Shown here in pieces: positions 34,267-44,656 of a DNA stretch of 64,000 nt. Numbering within the stretch: the first letter of the stretch is position 1; the number at the start of each line of letters is the position of its first letter. A model generated the notes under the pieces. That model worked only from the letters and a program-made list of their open reading frames with translations, had not been told where the DNA came from and searched no databases. Source of the DNA: Halovenus rubra (lineage in GTDB: Archaea > Halobacteriota > Halobacteria > Halobacteriales > Haloarculaceae); contig NZ_JAODIY010000009.1 of assembly GCF_026586665.1 (NCBI RefSeq), forward strand, positions 1 through 64,000. The letters run 5' to 3'. The translations under genes and the position numbers were made by a program.

Positions 34267-35952
34267 CTACACAAGATTACTTGATTCAAGATGGTCGTAT
34301 AGCGAAGGATGAACGAACCCATTTGAACCAAGCAGTGACTTCCGCTCGTCGCTATCAAACTCGACAGTGTACTCCTCGTTGAATCGATTACTAACAGTTG
34401 CCCCGGCTGCTCGGGCGATAACCACACCAGCAGCGACATCCCACGGATACGTATCGTACTCCCAGACCGCATCTGCACTGCCGTTAGCCAGATAACAGAG
34501 GTTCAAAGCAGCCGAGCCAAGCGAGCGAACTCCCTGAGTCTGGTTGTAAAAATGAGTAAGGAAGCCACCGTCCGGGTCATACCCCGAGAGTAACATACTC
34601 TCTTCGAGTAACTCACGCTCGGTTGTCACAATCTGTGTCTCGCCTTTATACGCATCGCCGCCCTCAATAGCGTGAAAAACCTCGTCAGTTTCTGGCACAT
34701 ATACGACGCCAAGTACGGGCTGTCCCGCCTCAAGCAAGGCAATCGAGACTGAGTACTGGGGGTTCCCGTGAGCGAAGTTGCCGGTCCCGTCGACGGGGTC
34801 GATAACCCACTTGTAGGCGCTCTCTCCCTTGACGAACTCGCTTTCTTCTGAAAAGATACTGTGGTCTGGGAACTCATTTTCGATGACTGTCGTGATAATA
34901 CGGTTTGCCTGATGGTCGGCCTCAGTGACGATATCTGATTTGTCGCTTTTGTATGTTATATCTTCGACGCGGCCGTGTAGCTCCCGTAGTGGCTCCCCGA
35001 CGCTTTTTGCGGCCTCGATAGCAATATCTCTCGCGTGTTCGAGGAATGTCGGCTCTCTGGGCGGGATATCTGTCTCAAGCAGGTCTTGGGGACCGTTGTC
35101 GGCTCCACGGAGCCCCCAGCCGAGTTTCTCCGTTATCGCCGTCATAAACTGGTCATCGTAGCTTGTTCGCACAACGTGTGCACTCTCGTCTGCACCCGTT
35201 ATCCTCACTACGCTTTCCTCACTGAGGATTTTATGTGCTCGCCCCCCATCGACGAGGAGGCTCGCCTGCCCCCGTGTGATAATCTTGATGTCTGTGTTGG
35301 CTGCCATGACAAGCGGTCGTGTCCCTATACGGTGGGTGTGTAACGGCACAATCTGTAACGAGTGATTATCGCCGGGCATGTGGATTGGCCCACCAGCAGA
35401 CAGCGAGAGGCCAGTTGAGCCAGTGGGTGTCGACACTGCAACACCGTTTCCCTCGTACTGTCCGACGTATTCGTCGTCAGCGAATACTTCGAGCCGTGTA
35501 ACCTTTCGGTCAAACGGATTCTCTGGCGGGACGTGTTCGACGGTTACCTCGTTGATACCCGTTGTATCGAGGCCGCTGGATTCGACTTTAAGTTTCTGTC
35601 GGCTGTCAACAGTTGCTCGACCCCGAATTACCTCATCAAGTGCGTCTTCGATATCGTCTTGCTCAACTCGCGCGAGAAAAGAAAGAGTTCCAGCGTTAAC
35701 CCCTAGTTGCGGGATGCCATTGGGGGTAAACTGCTTGATACCTTCGAGGAAAGTGCCGTCGCCCCCCAGTGTAATACCGAGTGTTGGAATATCTGGCTGG
35801 GACACATCCCCGATGTCGTCACCAATATCGACAACTTCGACATCGATATCGTGGTCGTCGGCCCACTCTCGTATACGAGAGAGTCCCGCATCGCTGTCAG
35901 GACTGGCGAGAACGATGAGCCGGTCGGTCGTCGCTAACCTCCGCCCATGCAT
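34267..35952 (-). CDS. Fused NAD kinase and inositol-monophosphatase-type (NADP) phosphatase
   Basis: 561 residues in two enzymes. Residues 1-285 are NAD kinase: GGDGTFLEG (about 63), GVNAGTLSFL, GNGVAVSTPTGSTGLSLSAG. Residues 300-555 are an IMPase/FBPase-family phosphatase: SDIVTEADHQAN, the metal site HSIFSEESEF, WVIDPVDGTGNF, and the closing YPWDVAAGVVIARAAGA. Together they could make and remove NADP, as in the bifunctional Methanocaldococcus enzyme; here the kinase comes first. The phosphatase half might also act on inositol or fructose bisphosphates. It stands alone, with starts of other minus-strand genes about 50-100 bases away. Confidence 0.92.
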   Translation of the reverse strand: MHGRRLATTDRLIVLASPDSDAGLSRIREWADDHDIDVEVVDIGDDIGDVSQPDIPTLGITLGGDGTFLEGIKQFTPNGIPQLGVNAGTLSFLARVEQDDIEDALDEVIRGRATVDSRQKLKVESSGLDTTGINEVTVEHVPPENPFDRKVTRLEVFADDEYVGQYEGNGVAVSTPTGSTGLSLSAGGPIHMPGDNHSLQIVPLHTHRIGTRPLVMAANTDIKIITRGQASLLVDGGRAHKILSEESVVRITGADESAHVVRTSYDDQFMTAITEKLGWGLRGADNGPQDLLETDIPPREPTFLEHARDIAIEAAKSVGEPLRELHGRVEDITYKSDKSDIVTEADHQANRIITTVIENEFPDHSIFSEESEFVKGESAYKWVIDPVDGTGNFAHGNPQYSVSIALLEAGQPVLGVVYVPETDEVFHAIEGGDAYKGETQIVTTERELLEESMLLSGYDPDGGFLTHFYNQTQGVRSLGSAALNLCYLANGSADAVWEYDTYPWDVAAGVVIARAAGATVSNRFNEEYTVEFDSDERKSLLGSNGFVHPSLYDHLESSNLV

Positions 35953-36003
35953 TAGGTAAATGGTGGGATGGTTCGCGTTTAACGGTTATCCCTCGTGTCT
36001 TTC

Positions 36004-36711
36004 TTACTCCACTGGCTGGCTTGCACCGAGTGGCTGGGCTGCCCGCACTGCGTCAGTGAAGTTCTCGAACAGCTGCTTTGCCTCGGCTGCGTCTCGGTAT
36101 GTTTCCTCGTCGATACCGTCAAGAACGGCGCTAATTCGTTCGTCCGAGAGAGTGTCTTTCCCTTTTGTCACCTCGCGCGCGGTTTGTATATCGTACTCCG
36201 GATGGAACTGGACAGAATACACAGTATCTGTCTCGAATCCCTGAATCCCGTACTCGTTTTCGAGTGTCTTTGTTGCATTATCGGGCAGTGAACGAACTCT
36301 ATCCGAGTGTGTCTCGAAAATCACAAACTCTGATGGAAGCCCCGCAAGAAGCTCCGAGTCGGCTGTTTGCTGTACGGTCGTGTACCCGAGCTCGTACTCA
36401 CCCATGTCTTCGACCTCGCCACCAAGAACATGTGCGAGGAACTGGTGGCCAAAGCAGACACCAAGCGCCGGGATACCACGCTCGATAGCCTTGGATACCC
36501 ACGGCTCAAGCTCTGCAATCCACTGTTCATCCCAGTAGACGGAGGCGCGTGAGCCGGTGACAACGAACCCATCGACGTCGAACTGTGTTGGGATATCGCC
36601 GTCGGTTACGTTGTATTCGACGAGTTCTGCATCGAGTTCTCGCCTGAAGTTTCGTCTGGTGTTGTACGCGTCGTAAGACGCATTCAGGATAGCGAGCCGC
36701 GGTCGGGTCAT
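36004..36711 (-). CDS. Class I glutamine amidotransferase (GMP synthase-like)
   Basis: 235 residues from ATG at 36711 (MTRPRLAILNASYDAYNTRR). The nucleophile is in ALGVCFGHQFLAHVLGG (Cys about 88), and the His-Glu pair in VQFHPEYDI (about 175). No synthetase domain is present. Stand-alone class I GATase-like proteins of this type hydrolyse glutamine or glutamyl bonds; the substrate is unknown. A second in-frame ATG at 36759 gives a Cys-rich extension with no support. Confidence 0.85.
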   Translation of the reverse strand: MTRPRLAILNASYDAYNTRRNFRRELDAELVEYNVTDGDIPTQFDVDGFVVTGSRASVYWDEQWIAELEPWVSKAIERGIPALGVCFGHQFLAHVLGGEVEDMGEYELGYTTVQQTADSELLAGLPSEFVIFETHSDRVRSLPDNATKTLENEYGIQGFETDTVYSVQFHPEYDIQTAREVTKGKDTLSDERISAVLDGIDEETYRDAAEAKQLFENFTDAVRAAQPLGASQPVE

Positions 36712-36777
36712 TACCACCGGTAGCTGCCCGACGGGTAAAAATGTACAGCTACAACACAAGTTCTGCGGGAGTCGTGT

Positions 36778-37824
36778 TCATCCAAGCCAGTCGAGGACCG
36801 TTGCAGACCACGTGTATCCGGTGCCGGCTGCGAGAAAGAGGACAGTGTCGCCAGCCTCGACACGACCTGCTTGTCTTGCCTTTTCGAGGGCGACGTACTG
36901 GTCGACACTCTGTATATGGCCAAATTCGTCCAGATAATATCCGCTCTCGTCTGGGTCAACGCCGAGTTTATCGAGCAGTATCTCGTGGAACGAGCGTTTC
37001 ATGTGGGTTACAGCAACGAAGTCGATATCGTCTACCTCGTATCCAGATTGACCGACAGCAGACTCTGCCACCGAGACGTAGTTTTCAAGACTTACTTCGC
37101 CAAGTCGCTCTTTCATATCAGCGGGATTGGGAACGTTTAGTGTATGCTTCCCGGCATCGACAGTTTCGTCGCTTGGTGGCGCAACTGACCCGCCGGCAGG
37201 CATGAGTACATCTTCGGAAAATCAGCCGTCAGTTTTGGCGTCGCTTTCACGGACGAACGCCCGTGTCCGGCTGTCGTCAGGGTCCCGTTCGAGAACTGCG
37301 CTAGCAGCACCGCTTCCGAAGTTGAACATGAACGACGAGTCCTGATTGTTGTAATTGATGAGGTCTTCCTCGCGGCTGGCTGTGACTAGCAGTGCATTTT
37401 CGATATCTCCTGTGAGGAGTTGAGCGCGAACCTGCCGAAGTGCGATTGGTGCGCCAGCACACAGCGTGTAACTTTCTGTCGCGTATGCGTTATCTGCGCC
37501 CAACTGCTCGGCGATGCTTGCCGCCGCCGACCAGACGACATACTCCTTGAACTCGCTCCCATGATAGAGCACGAGGTCAATATCTGCCGGAGCAAGGCCC
37601 GCATCGTCGAGTGCTCCACGGGCCGCTTTCGTACACATTTCTGTGGCGTGGTCCTCGTTCGGTGGACAGACGTGCTTCTCGACGAGGCCCATCTTTTCGG
37701 TAACGACATCCACAGGGAGATCGCTCTGTTCAGCAATCTCCTCGCCAGTCACCACATTATCCGGGACATAATAATCGTACCCAGTCAGTCCCACGCTCAA
37801 TTGAGTCCCGGTGCGAGTAGTCAT
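36778..37824 (-). pseudogene. KAS III-like 3-oxoacyl-ACP synthase interrupted by one in-frame TGA
   Basis: From ATG at 37824 (MTTRTGTQLSVGLTGYDYYV) the frame encodes the N-terminal thiolase-fold half with the catalytic Cys region SYTLCAGAPIALRQV. It stops at TGA (37222-37224) after KTDG. The same frame resumes at once (FSEDVLMPAGGSV) and runs 149 codons to 36778 with the expected second half: VAVTHMKRSFHEIL (His) and VLFLAAGTGYTWSATVLDW. Joined, the 348 codons are a full FabH/HMG-CoA-synthase-like enzyme. A single nonsense change, such as from TGG, explains it. Recent inactivation, a sequencing error or readthrough cannot be told apart here. Confidence 0.85.
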
Positions 37825-37898
37825 CGTGTCTCCACTTCTGTACAGAGTATAAATGTGCTTTGTGTCTCCACGAGGCAATATACCGGGGAGACAGGGTA

Positions 37899-38168
37899 TC
37901 AGGGCCACAGCCAACGACCTGTCCGGGCAAATATGGCTGCTGTTCCGCGGGTGATGGGGAACACGTCCCCACCTCTTACAACACAGATTAACGCTGCAAT
38001 CCACGCCCCTACAAACGACAGCCCGGCAATCCCGACCACGTAAACCAGCAACTCCTCGTACGTTCTGGGTGGCAAAACGAGGAGGCAACCGGCAAATACG
38101 AACACTGGCGCGAGGAGAGCGTCGACGAGACTTAGCAACAAGTAGCCAAGAAGCTTGCCAACGTTCAC
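37899..38168 (-). CDS. Small membrane protein, unknown
   Basis: 89 residues with two or three membrane helices: LLGYLLLSLVDALLAPVFVF, CLLVLPP, and YVVGIAGLSFVGAWIAALIC. The C-terminus is short and basic. The composition is convincing, but no family is recognised. It lies between the hydrolase gene and the KAS III gene on the same strand and may be co-transcribed with either. Confidence 0.65.
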   Translation of the reverse strand: MNVGKLLGYLLLSLVDALLAPVFVFAGCLLVLPPRTYEELLVYVVGIAGLSFVGAWIAALICVVRGGDVFPITRGTAAIFARTGRWLWP

Positions 38169-38219
38169 AGTGGCAGTGTCTTCTACCGATTGTAAAACAG
38201 TATCGAACCTGCCAACACC

Positions 38220-39008
38220 TCACTCGGTTGTATCGTCGAAAAACGTACACAGCCTATCAGTCACTGCACGGGAGTGTTCGATGAAACAGAGATGGCGCCC
38301 TTCAACAGGTTCGAACGTGCCTCGCGGGAGGTCTTGAGCCAGTGCCTCGCCGTCCTCGACGGAGACAACCGGGTCATCAACGGCGTGACAGACGAGAGCT
38401 GGGAGCGTCAGTTCGTACAGCGGGCCGGCGTTGAACCCCTCTATGGCCGACAGTTGTGCTTCAAAGCCGTCGCTGTCTGCATCTCCCTCACGCCGCCACG
38501 AACCGATTCTTTCAATCAGGTCTGAGTTCCCCTCACGAAAGGGAGCCGACAGCCAACCCACGAGAGCTGATTCCTGTGTCTCGCTTCTGGTTTTTGGCTC
38601 ATACAGCTCACGAAGTGCAGCACAATCAATCTCGGTTCCACTTCTGGCAGAATTGAACAGCGTCAGTGTCTGTGCCCGGGTAAACTCTCTTGCATACTGC
38701 AGTGCAACCATCCCGCCAAGCCCGACACCGACGAGGTGGGCGTTCCGAACCGCTACATCCGCCAAGACACGTTCGAGGTCCTGAGCGAGTCTCTCAACTG
38801 TGTAGGGGCCAGCTGGCATCTCCGAGCGGCCGGTACCTCGGAGGTCCCAGACAAGCGAGCGGTAGGGCCCGGCGACTCCCCCGTGTTGCCAGCCCCACTG
38901 CCACCCACCGAGGCCGGCCTCGCCGATGAATGCAACCGTCTCCCCGGAGCCGGCTGTCTCGTAGTACAGTTCTATCCCATCATCAGTTGTCGTCGTCGGC
39001 ACAGCCAC
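38220..39008 (-). CDS. Alpha/beta-hydrolase-fold protein lacking the nucleophilic Ser
   Basis: 262 residues from GTG at 39008. Alpha/beta hydrolase features: GIELYYETAGSGETVAFIGE, GPYRSLVWDLRGTGRSE (oxyanion region), the acid strand LVCHAVDDPVVSVEDGEALA and the final His in VEGRHLCFIEHS. At the nucleophile elbow the sequence is HLVGVGLGGM, so the usual GxSxG reads GxGxG and no Ser is present. Either it is a non-catalytic family member or it uses another chemistry. The GTG start is chosen because it lies just before the conserved strand; the upstream extension overlaps nothing conserved. Confidence 0.82.
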   Translation of the reverse strand: MAVPTTTTDDGIELYYETAGSGETVAFIGEAGLGGWQWGWQHGGVAGPYRSLVWDLRGTGRSEMPAGPYTVERLAQDLERVLADVAVRNAHLVGVGLGGMVALQYAREFTRAQTLTLFNSARSGTEIDCAALRELYEPKTRSETQESALVGWLSAPFREGNSDLIERIGSWRREGDADSDGFEAQLSAIEGFNAGPLYELTLPALVCHAVDDPVVSVEDGEALAQDLPRGTFEPVEGRHLCFIEHSRAVTDRLCTFFDDTTE

Positions 39009-39060
39009 ACTTAGAGGGGCGCGAGTAAACCAGTTCCTTTCGGGAAGAACCTCGTCCAAC

Positions 39061-41841
39061 TCAGGCGTCGAGAGCCTGCCGCAGAATATCTGGTGCCGCG
39101 TCAAGCGCATCTTCGAGTTTGTCTGTTTCGGGACCACCACCCTGTGCAAAATCGGCTGGGCCGCCGCCACCACCGCCGACACGCTGTGCAAGCTCACCGA
39201 CGACGTGACCTGCATCTACCTGACTTGTTTCGGGGACCGCAACCACAAACTGTGCACCATCCTCTCCGGAACCGATAACCGCGATAGAGCCGTCATCGAC
39301 GAGAGCGTTCGCGGTTGCGCGGAGTTCATCCATGTCTCCATCAAGGCGCTGGATAATTGCGGTTGTGTCCGCAATGTCGACCTCTTTGCCATCTCCACCA
39401 CCACTCGCACGAACGGTTGCGAGTTCTTCTTTAAGCTCTTCAATACGCTTGCCACGGTCTTTCCACTCGGTGAAAAATCGCTCTGCTGTTTCCGGTACTG
39501 CCTCGTGGCTCACGTCGAAGAGATCAGCAGTCTTTGAGAGCAAGGCTTCCGTTTGCTGTGTGGCCTCGATAGCTGCCTCACCAGCCGCGAAAGTAAGTCT
39601 CACAACACCGTCTTGGATTCGCTCGGTCGCCAAGAGTTTGATAGCACCGACCTCACCGGTTCGCGAGACGTGTGTGCCGCCACAGGCCTGAATATCGCCG
39701 CTAGCGTGGATGAGGCGTATCTGTTCACCTTCTGGGATACCACCCTGATAGATATCGAAGCCAAACTCGGATTCCGCTTCGTTGCGGTCAAGCCACTCTT
39801 GATCGACAGCGGCGTTTTTCATTACGATATCGTTTGCACGCCGCTCGATTTCAGCGATTTCCTCTTCGGTAACCGATTCGTAATGTGAAACATCGAGACG
39901 TGCGCTGTCAGTGCTTTTTTGTGCGCCAGCCTGTCTGATATGCTCGCCCAATACCGTCCGTGCAGCGTGACCGACAATGTGGGTTGCCGTGTGGTGGCGC
40001 ATATGCTGCCGGCGACGGTTTCCATCCACTTGGCCACGGGCGAACTCTCCTTTCCCGGGGTTACTGTCGGTCCGATGGACGATTACATCACCAAACCGCT
40101 GTACATCAACCACTTCGGCGGTTGCCTCGTCCGTCGAGATAGTTCCGTGGTCTGCCGGCTGGCCACCGCCTTCAGGATAAAACATTGTCTGGTCGAGAAC
40201 AACGTTGTACCCATCTTCCTGCTCGAAGACATCCAGAACCATCGCCTCAAACTTGAGACGGCTCTGATCTTCGTAGTAGAGGCGATCCGTCGCTGGCAGT
40301 TCCGCGTACGCTTCGCTCTCTTGTTCGGTTGCTGTTTCGTCGGCGCTCTCGGTCCCCTCATCGTGACGCTGGGCGACCAGCGAGTAGAAGTCGTCGGGAA
40401 TATCCACGGTTGCTCCGTGTTGCCCGGCAATTTCTTCGACCATGTCTGGCTGAATGCCGTGTGAATCGTACAGCTCAACGAGTTCGTCTTCAGGTATCGG
40501 TTCTCCCTCGCTTGCGTACTCCTCGGCGAGCTGTTCGACGCGGCGGGACCCTCGTTCGAGGGTGTCTTTATACCGCGTGACCTCGGTCCGGACAACGTCT
40601 CGTACCGTCTCTCGGTTCTCGTAGCCAAGGCGCTCAGCCTGCATGTCAACGAGTTCGTCCAGCGGCGCGTCAACGCCGACAGTATCCACGAGCCGTTTGG
40701 TCCGACGGAGTACCATCCGTGCGAGATAGCCTGTTCCGACGTTCGAGGGGACGATTTCATCGCCCAACATGTACGCCAGCGTGCGGCAGTGGTCCGCGAT
40801 TGCGTAGATATCTTCCAGTGGTTCAAGCAGTGTCCGCAGTCGTTCCACGTCGACACCGAGCTCGTCCGCAATGTCGCCACGGGCAGCTTCAACGTCGTCG
40901 ACGTCGTCGATATCGAGATTGCCTGATAGCCGTGCTGCGTTGTGGATAATTCCTTCTTCCTCGTCAGTGTACTCGATGCCGGCGTTGTCACGGAGGAACG
41001 AAATCATCTCGGGGTAGATTGCCTCATAGACAGTTGGCGTCCCCTGGCTCATCCAGGTCCAGCGTTCGAGTCCGTAGCCCGTGTCGACGATGTACGTATC
41101 CATCTTCGAGTACCTGTTGCCGTCTTTCAGGAGATACTCACCATCAGCGTCTTGCTCCATCGACATGAACACGAGCGTCGCAAGTTCTAGTCCACGGTAG
41201 ATAACTTCGATTGCCGGTCCGGCGTTCCCACCACCGACCCAAGGGTCTTCGATATAGGTTACGTCCTCAATATCTGCACCCATCTCCTCAAGCAGTGTAT
41301 CGCAGTGTTCGACAGTCTGATTTTTCCAGTACACCTCTCCCTCGTAGGCGTACTCGTCATCAGTCTCTTCTCGCGTGTTGAACGCGTGGTGGGCCATCAT
41401 CTCGAAAGCCATCGTGTGACGGCCTGTCTTGCCGACATTATCAATGTCTTGCATCCGAATAGATGGCTGGCTGATTGTTAGTGGGTTGGCAGGCGGTGGC
41501 GTCTTCCCCGACGTGACCAGTGGCTGGAAGTCATAAATTGACGCCTGTGTCAACAACACGTCGTCCCGCCAGCGGTTGGCAGCGACCGGATATGGGTCAA
41601 TACGCTCATGATCGTGTTCCTCAAAAAACGAGAGGAACGCCTCACGCATCTCCTCAACGGTATACTCTTCGTCAAACCCGGGGTCGTCGATGAACCCGTA
41701 GGTGTCACAGGGTGGCTCCCCGCACGTAGTTCGACTCGCATCACGCGTCCAAAAGGCAGCCTCACACTTCGAACACTCCTTTCTGGAGAACCCATTCTCG
41801 TCGAAATAATCGAGTTGGTACTCCTCCTCCAAGTCGCTCAT
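39061..41841 (-). CDS. alaS: Alanyl-tRNA synthetase (archaeal type)
   Basis: 926 residues. It starts with the archaeal N-terminal extension, with possible zinc Cys ([18 protein letters not shown]). The class II catalytic core follows ([20 protein letters not shown], near residue 125), then the tRNA-recognition region, the editing domain with HHTATH (about 600) and CGGTH (about 715), and a C-terminal C-Ala/coiled-coil with [14 protein letters not shown]. Length and order are as for archaeal AlaRS, which charges tRNA-Ala and clears Ser-tRNA-Ala. It is a single-copy housekeeping gene upstream of the hydrolase on the same strand. Confidence 0.97.
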   Translation of the reverse strand: MSDLEEEYQLDYFDENGFSRKECSKCEAAFWTRDASRTTCGEPPCDTYGFIDDPGFDEEYTVEEMREAFLSFFEEHDHERIDPYPVAANRWRDDVLLTQASIYDFQPLVTSGKTPPPANPLTISQPSIRMQDIDNVGKTGRHTMAFEMMAHHAFNTREETDDEYAYEGEVYWKNQTVEHCDTLLEEMGADIEDVTYIEDPWVGGGNAGPAIEVIYRGLELATLVFMSMEQDADGEYLLKDGNRYSKMDTYIVDTGYGLERWTWMSQGTPTVYEAIYPEMISFLRDNAGIEYTDEEEGIIHNAARLSGNLDIDDVDDVEAARGDIADELGVDVERLRTLLEPLEDIYAIADHCRTLAYMLGDEIVPSNVGTGYLARMVLRRTKRLVDTVGVDAPLDELVDMQAERLGYENRETVRDVVRTEVTRYKDTLERGSRRVEQLAEEYASEGEPIPEDELVELYDSHGIQPDMVEEIAGQHGATVDIPDDFYSLVAQRHDEGTESADETATEQESEAYAELPATDRLYYEDQSRLKFEAMVLDVFEQEDGYNVVLDQTMFYPEGGGQPADHGTISTDEATAEVVDVQRFGDVIVHRTDSNPGKGEFARGQVDGNRRRQHMRHHTATHIVGHAARTVLGEHIRQAGAQKSTDSARLDVSHYESVTEEEIAEIERRANDIVMKNAAVDQEWLDRNEAESEFGFDIYQGGIPEGEQIRLIHASGDIQACGGTHVSRTGEVGAIKLLATERIQDGVVRLTFAAGEAAIEATQQTEALLSKTADLFDVSHEAVPETAERFFTEWKDRGKRIEELKEELATVRASGGGDGKEVDIADTTAIIQRLDGDMDELRATANALVDDGSIAVIGSGEDGAQFVVAVPETSQVDAGHVVGELAQRVGGGGGGPADFAQGGGPETDKLEDALDAAPDILRQALDA

Positions 41842-41981
41842 CTGTTGCTGTAAGGTGGCCTATCTGTCCGTAAAATAGTTCCGAGTTTGGATTTCGTGTC
41901 CGCCCGGCAATTGTCGAAAGTGCACCCGGTGTCTATGGGTATTGCACGGTCGCTAGATGCCCTACTGGCTAATTGTCTGGG

Positions 41982-42956
41982 TTATTCCTCAAGTGCGACC
42001 GACGCGAGCAGTGCTTCGAGTTGAATCCGCTCGTTTGCCCCTGCGGTAATTCGGTAATCGGCCTCACCGATTCTGTCGAGCAGCTTCACAGCAGCCTCAT
42101 CATTGAGGTCAAAATCCCAGACTGAACGGTGAAGCTGGTCGATGATGTCGCCTCCTGCGATTCCTTCTTCGGTTAGTAGCCGGTCGAGTTGTGTGCGCGA
42201 CGCAGTGAAATCCCCTGCCAGTGCAAGCGTCACCATCTCCTCGATATCTTCAGGGCGTGCAGTGCTCGTAATCTCAAAAACGGCCTCTTCATCAACAGCA
42301 GACCCTGTGACTGCGGCGGCCTGTAAACCGTTGATTGCCGCGCGCATGTCGCCGCCGGCGACGTAGACGAGTGCCTCAATACCGTCATCAGTTATCTCGA
42401 TTCCTTCACGGTCAGCAATCGTTCGTGTTTGGGCTTTGATTGCTTTGTCAGGGAGCGGACCAAAACGAAAGACTGCACACCGCGACTGGATTGGGTCAAT
42501 TATCTGTGAGGAGTAGTTGCACGAAAGAATAAAACGGACATTGTTCGAGAACTGCTCCATTGTCCGGCGAAGTGCGGACTGTGCGTCAGAGGTCAAGGCG
42601 TCAGCCTCATCGAGGAAAATAATGCGGTAGTTGTGCCCGCCAAAAGAGGTGCGTGCAAAGCTCTTTACGCGGTCACGAACAACGTCGATACCGCGCTTGT
42701 CAGAGGCATTGAGTTCGAGAAAGTTCTCTTCCCAGTCGTCTCCGTACAGTTCCCGCGCGATAGCAATGGCACTGGTGGTCTTCCCGACTCCGGCAGGGCC
42801 TGCAAAGAGCATATGGCTGAGGTCGTCACGGTCAACGTAACTTTGGAGGCGTTCGACAATCGTCTCTTGGCCTACAACGTCGGTCAGCGTCTGTGGACGG
42901 TACTTTTCGAGCCAGATTTCTTCGCGCCCGGCTTGGGACTGGTCGGCCTCGCTCAT
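41982..42956 (-). CDS. rfcS: Replication factor C small subunit
   Basis: 324 residues from ATG at 42956 ([20 protein letters not shown]). The AAA+ clamp-loader motifs are clear: Walker [12 protein letters not shown] (about 50-60), the RFC box region [14 protein letters not shown], Walker [11 protein letters not shown], and the Arg finger SRC motif in [14 protein letters not shown] helical lid and collar follow. It loads the PCNA sliding clamp with RfcL. No intein is present, unlike in some haloarchaeal rfcS genes. It is divergent from the DUF5789 gene. Confidence 0.96.
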   Translation of the reverse strand: MSEADQSQAGREEIWLEKYRPQTLTDVVGQETIVERLQSYVDRDDLSHMLFAGPAGVGKTTSAIAIARELYGDDWEENFLELNASDKRGIDVVRDRVKSFARTSFGGHNYRIIFLDEADALTSDAQSALRRTMEQFSNNVRFILSCNYSSQIIDPIQSRCAVFRFGPLPDKAIKAQTRTIADREGIEITDDGIEALVYVAGGDMRAAINGLQAAAVTGSAVDEEAVFEITSTARPEDIEEMVTLALAGDFTASRTQLDRLLTEEGIAGGDIIDQLHRSVWDFDLNDEAAVKLLDRIGEADYRITAGANERIQLEALLASVALEE

Positions 42957-43063
42957 GCCTGCTCGAACGCGTGGGCGACAGATAAACCCCCCGAGAGCGG
43001 GTTTGGTCCCTGCCTCGAAGTCGGCATGTTTTTTCGGGCTGGAATTCGATGTGACCCATAACA

Positions 43064-43393
43064 ATGGCTGCGCGTCCACCACAAAACGACATCACCGACG
43101 AATCGGATGCAGGTGAGTTCGGTATCGTCGCAGTTGATGGCGCAATGGACACATGGGATATTTCGTTCCCAACGTCGACGGATGAATTGGCCCGACAGTA
43201 TGGTGACGAATCTATCCCTGTTGACCCTGCCGGACACGAGATTGCATTTGAGACAGCTCTCACCGACTGTCAAAAAGACCGTTTCGAGCACAAACAGGAA
43301 CTCCTTAACGCGCTTCATCCTATCTTCGAAGAGAAACGCGAACGGCTCTCAAACTCGCTTTTCGGGCGGCTTAAGACACTGGTTCCGTTCTAG
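43064..43393 (+). CDS. DUF5789-like small haloarchaeal protein
   Basis: 109 residues. Acidic, with [20 protein letters not shown] early, a segment [20 protein letters not shown], and a helical C-terminus ([20 protein letters not shown]). This fits the haloarchaeal DUF5789 family in size and position next to rfcS; the function is unknown. Its start is 108 bases from the rfcS start on the other strand. Confidence 0.7.
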   Translation: MAARPPQNDITDESDAGEFGIVAVDGAMDTWDISFPTSTDELARQYGDESIPVDPAGHEIAFETALTDCQKDRFEHKQELLNALHPIFEEKRERLSNSLFGRLKTLVPF

Positions 43394-43418
43394 CAAGGGT
43401 CTCCGTCTTTTCTAGTTC

Positions 43419-44474
43419 CTATTCTGTCCCATCTGAACGTTCCTGTGTGGGGGCTGTGGGGTTTTCGACTGTGTTGTCATCATTGCCTTCTGGCGGTTTT
43501 GTGCCCGGTTGAGACGGCTCTGTCGACTGTGGCGTAGACTGGTTCTCAAGTGTCTCTAACTCTTCGAGGAGATACTCGATACGTTGGCTTTGCTCTCTAT
43601 TTGAGGTCAAAATGAGGTCTGAGAGCACGCCAAACATGACAAGTTGCACGCCGAAAAGAAGAAACACGCCCGAAGCAAGCGCAAAGACTTCGTGAGAAAT
43701 GCCGACCGCAAGATAGCGATACAGAACAAATATCGCCACAACTGCCGATGTAAGGATACTCAGACCGCCCACACTTCCGAAATAAAAGAGTGGGTTGTTC
43801 TTTTTTGCGAGGCGGTACAGTGTAAGGATGATGTTTCCGCCGTCCCTAATTGGTCGCAGGTTCGTCTCGGAGTCTTCGGGCCGAGATTCGTACGTTATTG
43901 GAACCACTTTCGTGCTAACATTGTTTCGGACGCACTCAACTGACATCTCTGTCTCGATGCCAAACCCTTCTGCAGACAGCGACAGCTGCCTGAATGATTC
44001 ACGGGTGAATGCTCGGTACCCACTGAGAATATCTACCATATTACGGCCATGAACTAGCCGAAACACCGAGTTGATGACGCTGTTGCCAAACTGGTTTAGC
44101 CGGGTCATCGCCCCATCTTCCATGTCTGCAAAGCGGTTTCCAAGAACGTGCTCGGCTTCCCCGGTAAACAGTGGTGCAAGCAACCGGTCAGATTCTTCGG
44201 GGCGATATGTCGAGTCACCATCGACCAGTAAGACATACGACTTTGAGATATAATCTATTGCCTCTCTGACTGCCTGTCCTTTACCATCTCCCGTCTGAAT
44301 GTGGACTCTTGCACCCGCATCTTCGGCGATATCGCGGGTCCCATCCTCCGAGCCGCCGTCAATGACGAGAATCTGCTCGAAGCCGACGCCACGAAATCGC
44401 TCGATAACATCGGCGATAGTCTCGGCCTCGTTGTAAGTTGGAATAAGGACACAGACCTCGTCATGACGAATCAT
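43419..44474 (-). CDS. aglJ: AglJ-like dolichyl-phosphate glycosyltransferase
   Basis: 351 residues. The GT2 (GT-A fold) domain has VCVLIPTYNEAETIADVIER, ILVIDGGSEDGTRDIAEDAG and the metal-binding SYVLLVDGDSTYRPEE (about 80-95), then GNRFADMEDGAMTRLNQFGN. Two C-terminal membrane helices (about 235-290) are followed by a short coiled region and a Pro/Thr-rich acidic tail. This is the layout of haloarchaeal AglJ, which puts the first hexose on dolichol phosphate for S-layer N-glycosylation. The symbol rests on overall similarity; another dolichyl-phosphate hexosyltransferase remains possible. No agl cluster is adjacent. Confidence 0.78.
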   Translation of the reverse strand: MIRHDEVCVLIPTYNEAETIADVIERFRGVGFEQILVIDGGSEDGTRDIAEDAGARVHIQTGDGKGQAVREAIDYISKSYVLLVDGDSTYRPEESDRLLAPLFTGEAEHVLGNRFADMEDGAMTRLNQFGNSVINSVFRLVHGRNMVDILSGYRAFTRESFRQLSLSAEGFGIETEMSVECVRNNVSTKVVPITYESRPEDSETNLRPIRDGGNIILTLYRLAKKNNPLFYFGSVGGLSILTSAVVAIFVLYRYLAVGISHEVFALASGVFLLFGVQLVMFGVLSDLILTSNREQSQRIEYLLEELETLENQSTPQSTEPSQPGTKPPEGNDDNTVENPTAPTQERSDGTE

Positions 44475-44656
44475 TGCAATATGGTCTACCCGTTACTACG
44501 CTGGTCAGGCTTTAAAAACGTGGGTGTTTTGTCACCCAAGCGCACTGAAAACCACCCCACGTAAGATGGAACACGCCGAGACAGACCACTCAAACGACGA
44601 CACGAGCATCGAACAGGACACAAATCGTTTCCCTTCGCATTCCAAACGCCTCAGTA

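Noticed and set aside
37201-37224. UGA as selenocysteine or another recoded residue in the KAS III gene
   Set aside because: Haloarchaea are not known to use selenocysteine, no stem-loop signal is visible, and the site is not a redox position. A nonsense change is simpler.
41842-41981. Possible tRNA or RNA gene in the alaS-rfcS gap and other core gaps
   Set aside because: No cloverleaf or conserved T-loop sequence (GGTTCRAATC) is present.
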